From Costus lasius (taxonomy: Eukaryota; Streptophyta; Magnoliopsida; Zingiberales; Costaceae), in the NCBI GenBank assembly GCA_027563935.2, contig CM050451.1, positions 102,761,565-102,825,564 of the forward strand: a stretch of DNA of 64,000 bases, in the 5' to 3' direction. Positions 44,202-56,500 of the stretch are shown one piece after another. The notes under the pieces are model-generated. The model had not been told where the DNA came from, ran no database searches, and saw only the letters and a program-made list of their open reading frames with translations. The position numbers and the translations under genes were made by a program. The first letter of the stretch is position 1. The number at the start of each line of letters is the position of its first letter.

Positions 44202-45691
44202 TGATGCTTTGCATTTTAGTAGTAATTTTTGGTATTATTCCATGATAAATTTAGGCTATTTTAATGTTTTTATGCTCCATTGAGACTTATTTACTTGATT
44301 GCTTCAAAATTTTTAATTTTTCTTGTTTTTGTGAAACTTTAGGTGAAATCGCTCAAATTTGAAGTGTTTTGAAGATTTTAAGGTCACGGGGTGATTCCTT
44401 ACATGAAGACGAAGCTGCTCATCAAATTTGGGCTCAATCGGAGTTACTTTGAGAAATACAGCCAGGTGAACCCGGCGGGGTTCACCGGTGCTTTCATTGA
44501 TGACCGAAACTCACATAACACTTCACTAGCAGGGTTCAACTGTTATTCTTTCAGAGAGATTTTGAGCAGATGTCTATAGTACACTTCACCACCTAGTGAA
44601 CCCAGCGGGGTTCACCGGTGATTCTTACTTGACAGGAACTGCACAGTAAACTTCATCACCTGGTGAACCCGGAGGGGTTCACCCGTGATCGCAACTAAGC
44701 AGTCCGACCTTTACTCGAATTTCTTTTGATTTTGAGCCCTAGAGATGTCCAAATAAGGCAAGTGGACATGTTTTGGAAAGTTAACTCAGAGGTGAATCCA
44801 AAGGATATAAAAGCCCCTTCTGAAACTTCCTAATCATTAAGAAATCATCTGACGAACGGGCGAGCGTGGACGAAAGCTGCGATAACTCATTTTCGGGGCG
44901 ATTTCGAGAGATTGGAGCATCAGATCTTCACGATTTTTGGGGATCTTGTTTGGTTCATCCTCTCCTTCATCTCAAAAACATTTTGTAGCAATTTTTTGAA
45001 TATTTTAGAGAGATCTATGCGAACTTTCATGAATTTTGTAGCGTAAAACCTATTTCGGGGCTTGGTTGAAGCCCGCTGATGATTTCTATTTGCTAAACTT
45101 AATTTAATTATGTTACTTGATCATTCATATGAGCATATCTTGACCTTATTGAACTTATTTCGTAATGTTGCTTTGGCCGTGTAATTTTTCATTTTAGCCG
45201 ACGCGATTCATACCGAGAGGAGGATCATGTCGGTGGAATCCCTTGGTAAGACTTGTGAATCCGTGCCATAAGAGTACTCGGTTTTCATTTGAGGATATCA
45301 TAACTTTCCATTGAACGCATAGGGTTTGTTTAGAACGATCCACTGCGAGAGTAGGAGATCATTCTAGATATGCATTGGGGTGTACCACCGAGAGGGGGCA
45401 TCCTGTACCTTAGGGAAGGTTCCTTATGCAAAATTGTGAATTCATGTAATAGATCATCTTTAACACAATTAGATTCATCAGTGTGGTAGATACTAAAGCC
45501 CTGATCTCTCTCATATAAACACTCTTCCAGTAGTTACCTTGATTTCTTGTTTTCGTTTATTGACATCAAAATACTATTCTGATCCGCTTAGTTATTGAGA
45601 CTTAGACTTTCTAGTACTTAACCTTGTTCCCTGTGGGTTTGACAACCTTTTATATTACTTCGACATAACCGTGCACTTGCGGGATGTGTCA
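44202..45691 (+). repeat. LTR B, shared by P1 and P2
   Basis: Begins TGATGCTTTGCATTTTAG and ends GTGCACTTGCGGGATGTGTCA, 1490 bp. Palindromic blocks lie near 44462, 44523 (half only), 44592 and 44655. It starts only 180 bp after the integrase stop. No typical polypurine tract precedes it (ATGTTGGGTGTTCTTGC). Confidence 0.83.
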
Positions 45692-45697
45692 AGTTTT

Positions 45698-45715
45698 TGG
45701 CACCATTGTCGGGGA
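45698..45715 (+). other. P2 primer-binding site
   Basis: TGGCACCATTGTCGGGGA, the tRNA-Asp type with changes, 6 nt after LTR B. Confidence 0.78.
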
Positions 45716-45852
45716 ACAACGATTAATATTAGTATATTTCTGAGGATTGGTAGACTAAGCTTTAGTTAGTTTTTCTTACTTTGCTGTTACACTTCGTTAC
45801 TTTCTACTTATCATCTGCCTTAGAACTTTATAACTGTGTTTGACATCTTTTT

Positions 45853-47430
45853 ATACAAAGAAGTTTTAGGGCAAGTGAATTCTTTGAAATAGATCTTGAG
45901 ATAGAGCGAACATTCAGAAGGAGGAGAAAGGTTAAACAACTTCAGCAACAGGAAGACAAAAACCGGATGGAGCACATACCATTATACATGAACAATGATC
46001 AAGCACCCCAACCGGCAGAGAACAACAACAATATCAGAATACTTCAAGATTATGTTGTCCCCTACGTTCATGGATTACAATCAGGAATTGCTAGGCCTAT
46101 TGTAGAGGCCAATAATTTTGAGATTAAACCTGCTTTACTTTCTATGGTTCAACAACATCAGTTTGGTGGTTTTCCTCTTGAGGACCCCAACATGCATCTT
46201 GCTATATTTTTAGAATATTGCGATACATTAAAAATTAATGGTGTTTCTACTGATGCTATCAGGTTGAGACTATTTCCCTTCTCTTTAAGGGACAGAGTGA
46301 TAGCATGGCTTCACACAATACTTTCAGCTTCAATAAGGACGTGGGTAGAATTATCACAAGTCTTTCTTTCTAAATATTTCCCTCCTTCCAAGACTATTCA
46401 ACTTAGAAATCAGATCACTAGCTTTATGTAAAAGGATGGAGAATCTTTATATGAGGCTTGGGAAAGATTCAAAGAACTGTAAAAAATGTACCCACACCAT
46501 GGAATAGAGACTTGGGTTTTAGTTCATACCTTCTACAATGGGTTGGACTACAACACAAAACTTACAGTCGATGCTACAGCTGGAGGAGCCTTAATGAGCA
46601 GAGTAGTTGAAGATGCTATAAACCTCCTGGAAGACATGGCAATGAATCATCATCAATGGACTTCTGAAAGAGGTATACCTTCTAAGAAGATAGGTAAACT
46701 CAAACTTGATACTTTAACTACTCTTACTGCAAAGGTAGATACTCTGACTAGAAAAATTGATTCTTGGTCTGTAAATTCGTTTGATGTTAATTCTATATCT
46801 TGTGAGATGTGTGGAGTTGCAGACCATGTAGGTGCTGAGTGCCAGTTGGGAGATGGGCAGTTGGTCCAAGGTCATCCTGAACACATCAATGCTGTTGGAA
46901 ACTTTAATCTGATGAACAATCTATATTCAAACACTTACAATACAGGATGGTGCAACCACCCAAACTTCTCATACCGAACTACACAACCAGTGTAGTCAAG
47001 CTAAGCACCACCACAAGCTCAACCTCCACAAGGAAATTTCAAACAACCTCCACAAGGAAATTTCAGATAGCCTCTAGGACTTCAAGCCAGAAATTACATC
47101 CCACAACCGAAGCCGAACACGGATTCTCAGCTGAGTAAGCAAATTGAAAGTCGGACTGATATGATGAAGCTTATGATGACAAGGATGGATTTCTTGGAAA
47201 CTCACAATAAGATGTTGGATAATCAGCTAGCCCAACAAGCTAGCTCATCCTCTAGGGCACCAGGGAAACTTCCATCACAACCCGAAATCAATCCGAGAGA
47301 GCACTGTAATGCAATCTCCACTAGAAGTGGAAAACAACTAGAAGATCCAAAAATGCCAACTGATGACAGAGGGGAAGATGCAACACCTAACACTAGAGAC
47401 TTGAACCTTGGCACAACACCTGAGATGTAA
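45853..47430 (+). pseudogene. P2 gag (broken)
   Basis: Aligned with P1, but the start codon is ATA (near 45853) instead of ATG; the first usable Met is at 45967 (MEHIPLYMNN). Gag core: ARPIVEANNFEIKPALLSMV, QQHQFGGFPLEDPNMHL, RLFPFSLRDRVIAWL, YEAWERFKEL, and a zinc knuckle CEMCGVADHVGAEC. Stops occur near 46428, 46481 and 46993. The C-terminal part has QLAQQASSSSRAPGKLPSQP. Not expressible as one protein. Confidence 0.82.
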
Positions 47431-47789
47431 GGGCAGACTGAGGAAGAACAGACCTATGTGGGGCCACCTGCTTACAAACCTCTAATTCCTTTTCCATAGA
47501 GACTTATCAAAGCCAAACTAGACAAGCAATTTGGTAAGTTCTTAGAAGTTTTAAAAAAAAACTCTATATTAACATACCTTTTTTTGATGCCCTTTTGCAG
47601 ATGCCCACCTATGCCAAATTCCTAAAGGACATCTTGTCTAATACAAGAAAGTTGGAAGATCAAGGAACAGTTGAACTCACTGAGGAGTGTAACGCAATCA
47701 TACAGAACAAGATTCCCAGAAACTCAAGGACCCAGGCAGCTTTTCTACACCATGCCAAATTGGGGAGATGACCTTTCAGAGAGCCTTGT

Positions 47790-50296
47790 GCGATTTAGGA
47801 GCGAGTGTCAGCCTTATGTCATTGTCATTATGTAAAAGGCTAGATTTGGGTGATTTAAAGACTATTAATATCTCTTTATAGCTTGCAGATAGATCAGTTC
47901 ATCGTCTCGTTGGTATCTTAGAAGACATTCCTATTAAAGTTGGCAATTACTTTGTTCCTGCAGATTTTATTGTTCTAGAAATTGATGAGGATGACAGACT
48001 CCCTATCATTCTAGGGAGACCTTTTTTTGCTACTGCTGGTGCTGTCATTGATGTCAAAAATAAGAAACTGGATTTGAACATCGGTGACAATGTTATACAA
48101 TTTGATCTTTCTGACTCTTTGAAAAAACCTTCTCTTGTAGGTACATGCTGCAGTGTAGACATTGTTGAGAAGACTATACAGCAAATTGAGCCCTACAAGA
48201 AGGAGGTAGATCAACTGCAATTGGCCTTGACCAACACTGAGGATAGAGACATTGAAGGCAAAGCTGAAAAGTATGCTGCACTACTGGATGCCGACCCAGG
48301 CATGGATGCCAAACCCAAAGAAAACCAGGAAGAAGGAGGGCAAAAGAAGCTTGAATTCAAAAGACTACCTAGCACACTGAGATATGAATTTCTAGGTGAC
48401 AATTCTACATACCCGGTAATAGTAAATGCATAATTGGACAAAGAGCAAACTGAACTACTCCTTAGAGAACTCCGTCTTCACAAGAAGGTAATTAGCTATT
48501 CACTTAATGATATTAAAGGGATTAACCACTCTATTTGCATGCACAAGATTCTATTAGAAGAAAATAGCAAACATTATGTGGAATTTTAACACCGATTCAA
48601 TCCACACATGAAAGATGTTGTGAAGAAAGAGGTGCTCAAACTTTTGGATGCAGGAGTCATATATTCAATATCAGATAGTTCTTGGGGTGAGCCCAGTATA
48701 TGTTGTACCTAAAAAGGGAGGTGTTACTGTAATTAAGAATGATGCAGATGAAGTGATATTCACACGCACAGTTACAGGATGGAGGATGTGTATCGATTAT
48801 AGGAAGTTGAACTCTGCTACAAGAAAAGATTACTTTCCTTTACCATTAATTGATTAGATGTTAGATTGGTTGGCTCACAATTCTTATTTTTGTTTTCTGG
48901 ATGAATTTTCAAGTTTCTTTCAAATTCCAATCCATCCCGATGATTAGGAGAAAACTACCTTTACTTGTCCCTATGGAACTTATGCATATAGGAGGATGCC
49001 CTTTGGACTTTGCAATGCCCCCACAACATTCCAACGGGCGATGATGGCAATATTCACAGATTATGATGAGGACTTTATGGATATATTTATGAATGACTTT
49101 TCTGTGTATGACCCTTCTTTCAACCATTGTTTGTCTAATCTTTCTAAAGTTTTGCAGAGATGTAAAGAGGTGAACCTGGTGCTGAACTGGGAGAAGTGTC
49201 ACTTCATGGTCCGAGAAGGCATTGTTCTTGGACACTTGGTCTCTGAGCGCGGAATCGAGGTGGACAGAGCAAAGGTTGAAATAATTGAAAATTTGAAGCC
49301 ACCTACAATAGTGAAAGGAATTCAAAGCTTTTTAGGACATGCCAGCTTTTATAGAAGATTTATTAAAAACTTTTCCAAGATAGCTCATCCTTTAACAAAC
49401 CTTCTTGCTAAAGATTCTATCTTTTGTTTTGACAGGGAATGTGAAGAAGCTTTCATGAAACTCAAAGAGGATTTGATTACTGCACCTATTATCCAACCCC
49501 AAGATTAGTCATTACCTTTTGAACTCATGTGCGATGCTAGTGACCAAGCTGTGGGGATGGTTTTAGGGCAAAGGAAAGATAAAAAGCTGCATGCCATATA
49601 TTATGCTAGCAGAACACTTGATGATGCATAGATGAATTATGCTACCACAGAAAAAGAGCTACTTGCAATCATTTTTGCTTTCGATAAGTTTCGTTCATAC
49701 TTAGTTAATTCGAAAGTGATTGTTTTTACTAATCATGCAGCTATCAAATATCTGGTGAATAAGAAAGATGCCGAGCCAAGACTTATTCGGTGGATTCTCC
49801 TCTTGCAAGAATTTGATGTTGAGATTATAGACAAGAAGGGGAATGAAAATCTTGTGGCTGACCATCTTTCCAGGCTTGAACGAGATGCTGAAAAGCAAAA
49901 CTGAGGGTGAGTTAGAGATCAACAATGCGTTCCCTGAAGAACATCTATATGCTTTATTAGAACAAAAAGTGCCATGGTATGCAGATTATATGAATTATAT
50001 TGTGTCTAACATTCTTCCCCTTGATCTTACTTTTCAAAAGAAGAAAAGGTTTTTACACGATGTGAAATCTTACTATTGGGATGAACCTTATCTATACTGG
50101 CGATGCACTGATGGATTGTATAGACGATGCATACCCGAGGGAGAGATACATGATGTGCTCACCCATTGCCACTCTTCACCATATGGAGGACACGCCGGGG
50201 CGGCTAAAACGGCATTCAAATTCTTGCAATCAGGTTTATTTTGGCCTTCTATATTTCATAACGCTAGACACTTTGCTTTGACTTGTGACAGTTGCT
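47790..50296 (+). pseudogene. P2 pol: protease, RT, RNase H, start of integrase (broken)
   Basis: Protease CDLGASVSLMSLSLCKRL, then RLPIILGRPFFATAGAVIDV. Reverse transcriptase MCIDYRKLNSATRKDYFPL, MPFGLCNAPTTFQ and FMDIFMNDFSVY: the first catalytic Asp of the FMDD pair is Asn, which would abolish polymerase activity. RNase [42 protein letters not shown]. The integrase zinc-finger region HCHSSPYGGHAGAAKTAFKF runs to CDSC and is cut at 50296. Several stops (for example near 48856, 48945, 49508, 49630). Confidence 0.86.
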
Positions 50297-50653
50297 ATGG
50301 GCTAATCGACAATGCCATAGGAAAACACCAACTGAACCACTCAGTTTGGTCCTTTTATTATTTATGTTACAAATAGAACTATCCAAGACATATAACCCAT
50401 TACATAAAGTACCCTTCCCATAAAACATGTTTGCAAATGAGAAAGAACAAGAGTTCTCCTTTATTTCAAACTTAAATCCTTTCTTTGCCAAGCAAGGAAT
50501 GGATACAATGTTTTTAGTAAGTGAAGGTACATAGTAGCAATGATCTAGTTCTAATTGAAGTCCAGAAGGTAGGGAGAGAGTCAAAACTCCTACAGCAACA
50601 GTAGCAACCTGTGCCCCGTTTCCAACTCGTAGGTCAATCTCCCCAGGCCGCAC
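50297..50653 (-). pseudogene. Ty1/copia pol fragment (GAG-pre-integrase region)
   Basis: Minus-strand frame GEIDLRVGNGAQVATVAVG, LELDHCYYVPSLTKNIVSI, MFYGKGTLCNGLYVLDSS and LWHCRLAHSN is the linker and HHCC finger before copia integrase. It is open for about 120 codons but ends abruptly at both sides. It separates the broken ends of two unrelated, oppositely oriented Athila copies, with no LTR of its own. Confidence 0.85.
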
Positions 50654-50654
50654 C

Positions 50655-51951
50655 GATCATGGGGGAAGACTTACTAAAGTGCAGTCCTACTCGCTGCACT
50701 CGGCTGGGTCATCATCATCACCAGTGCCGTCGTCAGAGGAGTCAGAAACATGGATGGTGTCGTCTATGTCCTCGTCTTCTTCTCATGGTGGTGGAGGTGC
50801 CATGTTGCAGTGGAGGAAGATCTCGATAGACTTTACCGTGTCTACTAGGGTCGCCAGCTGCTTCCCCTAGTGGATCTGTTCTTGGCGGAGCAAGTGGAGC
50901 ATGTCGTCGGTAGAAGGTTGGCAGCAGTCTAAGGCTGGCCGCTGATAGAGAAGCTCAAGTCGACATCCAGAGGTGTCGTCTGATCTTCTAGTGCTGCCGG
51001 CTCTGAATGTAAGTGCCATTTGGCGCTGTCCCTGATATCCGTCCTCGCGATATTTGGTAACGACATGGTATCAGTGGTGTCAGCAAAAGTCAAGTGATAG
51101 ATATCTCCTCGCCTGACGATCATCTTCATTGAAAGTAAGTGCTCCAAGTCCAGGCGGTGGCTTCCTACTGCTTCAGGCTGACCATACGGATTGTGTCCAA
51201 GGGAGAGAGCTATCATAGTTATCATCCCTCCAATGCAGATGACTGCCTTCTGCGCACGAGCTACTCGTATAAATTGCCGGGCGAGATGATACCCAACGTT
51301 AATCTAAAAATGGTGCAAGAGTCCCCACAGGCATAGCAACTTGGGCTGGCGGACTATCCCATCTCCTTCCCTCGCAAAAATTGAATGTGCTAGGAGGCGG
51401 TGCACGTATCTGATGCAAGGATTCGAGAGGGTAGAAGCTCTCGCGTTTCAGGGTGAGTAAGCGCTCATGGAGGAGATGCAACGCCAAAAGATATCTTCGT
51501 TGAAGTTGGGAGGACCGACCCTGGAGGCGTATGCAGGGAAACCAAAAATGTCGTTAAGGTCCGCGATGGTAAGGCGGTACTCTGTGTTTGCAAGCCTGAA
51601 AGTTAGCAGCCCTGGATCCGTATCAAGAGCCGAGACCTTGAGTTCTACTGAGCTTAGGAATTCGAGTGTGAATGGTATGTATGTGGGGTGGGCGTACTGC
51701 AAGAAATGCCCCCATCCGAATTGCCGGAAGACCCATAGAAGGTCATCAAATATCCCAAGTGCAGCCAGCACCGACGGGTCTATGTATCTAGTGTTGATTA
51801 TGCAGCGGTTGGAGAGCACCTAATACCTAGCAGCTTGGTGACTGTCCCTCATTTGGATTTCAGTCGGAGCGGGTGGCTACTACGGCGCTTCAGGCCGTGG
51901 GCTGGTAGCTCCAGCTGGGCGCTTGCCCGTGTTCTTCCATCTTGGCGGCAT
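50655..51951 (-). pseudogene. M2 env-position ORF, Athila ORF1-like domain (broken)
   Basis: ATG at 51951 (MPPRWKNTGKRPAG). The main block near 51819-51448 reads INTRYIDPSVLAALGIFDDL, FTLEFLSSVELKVSALDTDP and LTIADLNDIFGFP. A second block near 51300-51130 reads YHLARQFIRVARAQKAVICI and GGMITMIALSLGHNPYG. These match P3 at 62224-62855. From memory this is the Athila ORF-1 family (PF03078), in the position where some Athila relatives carry an envelope-like gene; no signal peptide or clear membrane anchor was identified. Frames shift between blocks and stops occur near the start. Function unknown; broken as written. Confidence 0.7.
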
Positions 51952-52299
51952 GGTCGCTTAAGGGGTTGGTCGAGAATGTCGAAGAACAGAAGCTAATGAA
52001 AATAGAATCTACGGTGAGATAAGGAGTGAAAACCTGAAGTGACAGCTCACCGGAAGTTGGTGGTGTCGCCGAGAGAGTCGCCGACTAGTCAATAGCCGAC
52101 GGCGAGGTAAGCAGCGGTGACAAGTGGGGCACACAGTGGGGTCAGCGACTCGTACGGAAGAGGAAAAATCGGAACTCCAGCGAATGTTTTGGGGCGGAAC
52201 TTTAAGTGGATGGCTTAACGGGTCGAGCTGGCCAGGCGGATTCGTTAAGCTGCCAAGGTTTAGTGATCACGCCCTAGATTTTCATCAGGAGCTGGTCAT

Positions 52300-52790
52300 G
52301 AAATCCTCATGGAAGTGTCTGCTGGGAAATCACGGTCGAGATTTTCAACGGTACCCAGTCATGATCTTCTCGCAGATTTTTGATGCAAATCTTCACGGTG
52401 GTGACTTCAATCACGGGGCAGTCGTGACGTTCTTGTAAATTTGTACTCGTTCTGTCTTTTGGAAATCTTGCCCATGATTTTCGTCATGACCCACCCATGA
52501 TTGCTTCTGTGTGGTTGCGCACAAATTTTACGGCCGTGCCTATAGTCATGGCACTGCCGTAAATCCTTCGGCGGATAAGTCTTGTTTTGGCCTTCACGAA
52601 AAATTTTGGTCATGACTTTCGGCGTACCCCAGTCAAGTTTTTCTTTTTGCATAATTTTGCATTGCTGATTACGACCATGGCTTCAATGACCTTCCTTGGC
52701 ATAATTTTCTCGGCGAATTTTCTAATGTTGAACTAAGCGAGAATCACGGTCGAGATTTTTATCAGGACCCGCCTGTGATTTTGGGAATAC
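52300..52790 (-). repeat. Palindromic motif array in the M2 spacer
   Basis: Repeated blocks include AATCACGGTCGAGATTTT (near 52328 and 52750), ATGATTTTCGTCATGACC (52474) and a long inverted repeat at 52528-52563 with arms TTTACGGCCGTGCC and GGCACTGCCGTAAA. Similar GGTCATGACCCAGTCGTGAT blocks lie in the M2 LTR near 60585 and 60650. Confidence 0.65.
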
Positions 52791-53445
52791 TGGCAGAAAA
52801 ATGCCTCTCTTTACTGCATCAGTCTGCGATATTCCTGTGTCATTCAAAGTCAAGCAAGAACATCAATATCCACAGCTAAATAAACAGAAATACCATAAAC
52901 AACGCAAGTAGCGAAAGGGCACGACAAGGCCCAAATATCGTTTTCAATTTTTATGAGAATAAATTGCCAATGCTGAAAATAAACAATATCGATTCATGAA
53001 TGCGTATAGGTTCCCAAATAGAGCGGATTAAAATCAATCGGTGTGAGTGTAGCTTGCGTCTTTCTCGATGAATGCTTCCTATCAGGGATTCTCACGCCAA
53101 CATCAATATCAGAATTTTGCTCAAGCCCTCTTGGTGTCGTCAGCATAATGTACGTGCATTCCCTGCAAGATTATCATCGGTGTTAGAGGCTTAAATTATA
53201 CATTAAAACAAAATGACACAACAAAGAGATGAAATGCCAACTCTTAGTAAAGGAAGTTAAGATATGCTAAGGTTGGATTGATGTGTCCTAATGTCATCTT
53301 GGTACAAAAAGAAGCATGAAATTACTAAGGGTTTAAGACCTATCATTAGAAGAACTCTTCCAAGTATGCAAACTAAACTAAACTCACACAAACCATGAAA
53401 ACAAGAAGGAAAAATGCTGAAAATAAATTCAACTAGAGTAAAAAG

Positions 53446-53462
53446 CTTGGGTGCCTCCCAAG
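53446..53462 (-). promoter_or_regulatory. Conserved post-pol hairpin of M2
   Basis: Minus-strand CTTGGGAGGCACCCAAG, 6-bp stem with a 5-nt loop, about 43 nt after the pol stop at 53505. Preceded by GGTCAAGCTGACGGACCTTT. Confidence 0.55.
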
Positions 53463-53504
53463 AAGCGCTGATTTAAAGGTCCGTCAGCTTGACCATAGTC
53501 AGTG

Positions 53505-56500
53505 TCATTCCGGTGAAGGAGGGTCCATGAGAAGCAGTGCAGTCCCCTCTGGTATTGGTTCTTGGGAGAAGTAATGCTTAAGTCTTTGTCCATTAACTTT
53601 AAATGTGCTAGTCGACTCTCAGTAAATGTCCACAGCACCATGAGAGTAAACTTTTTGTACTACATACAGTCCCGTCCACTTAGTTTGAAGCTTACCAGGG
53701 AAAAACTTGATCCTGGAGTTAAACAAGAGTACTAATTCACCTTTGCGAAATTCCCTCCTCATAATCTTTTGATCGTGCCATCTTTTGGTGCGTTCTTTAT
53801 AAATCATGGCATTCTCATAGACTTCCTATATAAATTTGTCGAGCTCATGAAGCTGAAGTTTTCTGGCCTTGCCAGCTTGGTTCCTATCAAAATTCAGTCG
53901 TTGTATCGCCCAATAGGCTTTGTGTTCGATTTCGACCGGTAAATGGCATGATTTACCATATACTAACTGGAACGGGGATATACCTATTAGAGTTTTAAAT
54001 GCCATATGGTATGCCCATAAAGCATCGTCGAGTTTGATTGCCCAATCTGTGCGTGCGTGCGACACTGTTTTCTCAAGGATGTGCTTTATCTCTCGATTTG
54101 ATATCTCCACCTGGCCGATAGTCTGAGGATGGTAAGCGGTGGCTACTTTGTGTAACACCCCATATCTTTTGAGAAGTGATTCAAATCCTCGCTCAATAAA
54201 ATGAGATCCGCCGTCGCTGATTACCACGCGAGGCGTTCCAAATCGTGGAAGTATTAATTTCTTGAAAAATCTGGTGACTACCTTGGAGTCATTTGTTTGT
54301 GCAGCCAAAGCTTCTACCCACTTGGATACATAATCGACTTCAACTAAAATGAATTTGTCACCACAAGAAGGTGGAAATGGACCCATAAAGTCGATTCTCC
54401 ATATGTCAAAAATCTCGATCTCTAGTATGGTATTCAGCGGCATCTCATTTCTTCGTGATATTCCGCCCATCCGTTGGCAATGATCGCAAGACTGTACATA
54501 GTCCCTTGCGTCTCTGAATAGGATCGGCCAAAAGAAACCGCATTGGAGAATTTTGTATGCTGTTTTCTTGCCACTGCAATGCCCTCCATAGGAAGAAGAA
54601 TGACATTGGAATAGGACATCTGAAATTTCCTCTTCTGGTAGGCATCTCTGAATGATACAATCAGCACAACGTTTGAACAAGAGTGGTTCACCCAATAATA
54701 GTATTTCGCCATAAACATAAACTTTCTTCGCTGTTGGTACGTGAGATTCGGGGGCATAATATCGGCTGCCAAGTAATTTACCAGATCGGCATATCATGGT
54801 ATTTTCACTGTGGTGACAGCTAATAAATTTTCATCTGGGAATACATCATCTATCTCTTCCTCCAAACTATTCTTGAGAGTAGATGTCAGACGGGAGAGAT
54901 GGTCTACTACTAAATTATCAGCTCCATTCTTATCCTTGATCTGAACGTCAAATTCTTGCAACAACAATATCCATCTAATTAGCCGTTGTTTTGCGTCTTT
55001 CTTTGTCATGGGATATCGGATTACCGCATGATCTGTATAAACAATAACACGCGAGTTAACTAAATACGATCGAAACTTATCAAAAGTGAAAACCACAACT
55101 AGAAGTTCTTTTTCTGTGGTGGCATAATTGTTTTGTGCTCCATCCAGCGTTCGGCTAGCGTAATAAATGGCATGATTTCGGTTGTCTTTCCACTGTCCTA
55201 AGACAGCTCCTACCGCATAGTCGCTGGCATCGGACATAACTTCGAAGGGTAGCGACCAATCCGGAGGTTATATAATTGAAGCAGAGATCAACGCCTTCTT
55301 CAATTGTTAAAACGCATCAATACAGTTATGGTCAAAAACAAATGGTACATCCTTAGCAAGTAAAGATGTTAAAGGCCTAGCGATTTTAGAAAAAATTTCA
55401 ATGAAATGTCTATAAAAGCCTGCATGTCCTAAGAGACTCCTTATTCCTCTAACAAAGTTTGGAGGTGGCATTCTCTCCATCACATCAATTTTTGCATTGT
55501 CGACTTCGATACCACGCTCCGATATCAGATGACCAAGAACGATTCCTTCTTTTACCATAAAATAGCATTTTTCCCAATTAAGCACCAGGTTCGTCTCTTC
55601 ACAGTGCTGCAAGACTCGGGTCAGATTAGATAAGCATGAATCAAAGTTGGACCCATATACCAAAAAGTCATCCATAAAGACGTCCATGATGTCTTCAATG
55701 AAATCTGAGAAGATTGCCATCATGCACCACTGAAAGGTAGCTGGTGCATTACATAAGCCAAATGACATAAAAGGTGCTGAAGGGACATGTGAACGTGGTT
55801 TTCTCTTGGTCGTCAGGATGTATCGGTATTTGGAAAAATTCTGAGTAGTCATCCAAGAAAAAAAAAGAGTTAGTGGCTAATCTTTCAAGCATTTGATCAA
55901 TAAAGGGGAGAGGAAAGTGATCCTTTCGGGTGGCTTTGTTCAGTTTCGGTAGTCGATGCACATGCGCTACCAGGTAACAATTCTTTGCGGGATCAATTCG
56001 TTATCTTCGTTCTTTACTACCGTTACTCCTCCTTTCTTTGATACCACATGTACCGGACTCACCCATTGTCTATCCGAAATAGGGTAAATAACCCCAACAT
56101 CCAATAGTTTCAAAATTTCTTACCTCTTTCAAGTTTGGGTTCAAACGTCTCTGGTATTCGATAGATGGTTTGCTGTCCTCTTCGAGATATATCCTGTGTA
56201 TGCATAAAGAAGAGTTAATACCTTTTATATCTTCCAAAGTGTACCTAATTACCTTCTTATATTGTCGAAGCTTATCAAGGAGAAGGTTTGTTTGTTCCAA
56301 ATCAAGATGGTTTGCTATAATGACAGGATAAGTAGAATTCTCACCTAAAAATTCATACCTGAGGTTGCTCGGTAAAGATTTGAGCTCTAAGCTGAGTTGT
56401 TCACAAACCTCAGATTTCGGTGTAGATGATTCCTCAAGCTTTTCTACATCTAGCTCAATTGCGATGTTCGAGTCGAGAATATCGGCATAAACACGAACTT

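Larger units (their letters stand above)
35327..45691 (+). mobile_element. Athila-like Ty3/gypsy element P1
   Basis: LTR 35327-36804, primer site 36811, gag, protease, reverse transcriptase, RNase H, integrase ending at 44022, LTR 44202-45691. It sits against the LINE at 35326; CTTGG (35322-35326) is a candidate target copy. No env-position ORF lies between integrase and the 3' LTR, unlike P3 and M2. Integrase is interrupted by a solo LTR (41484-42950). The right-hand LTR is shared with P2. Confidence 0.88.
45692..50296 (+). mobile_element. Athila-like element P2, internal region only (truncated)
   Basis: Continues from LTR B through its own primer site, gag and pol, and breaks off at 50296 in the integrase zinc finger, where minus-strand copia sequence begins. 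It has no 3' LTR. The LTR-internal-LTR-internal order suggests unequal recombination between elements, or insertion of neighbouring copies followed by LTR recombination. Confidence 0.85.
51952..53504 (-). other. M2 spacer between pol and env-position ORF
   Basis: Non-coding. The part next to pol holds the post-pol hairpin. About 52300-52790 holds repeated TCACGG/CCGTGA and CATGA-type inverted motifs that also occur in the M2 LTR. The part next to the ATG at 51951 resembles a transcript leader. The parallel P3 spacer has the same layout with a different palindrome. Confidence 0.6.

Noticed and set aside
50611..50870. Plus-strand Ser/Arg-rich frames
   Set aside because: Antisense to the end of the M2 env-position ORF; no independent support.
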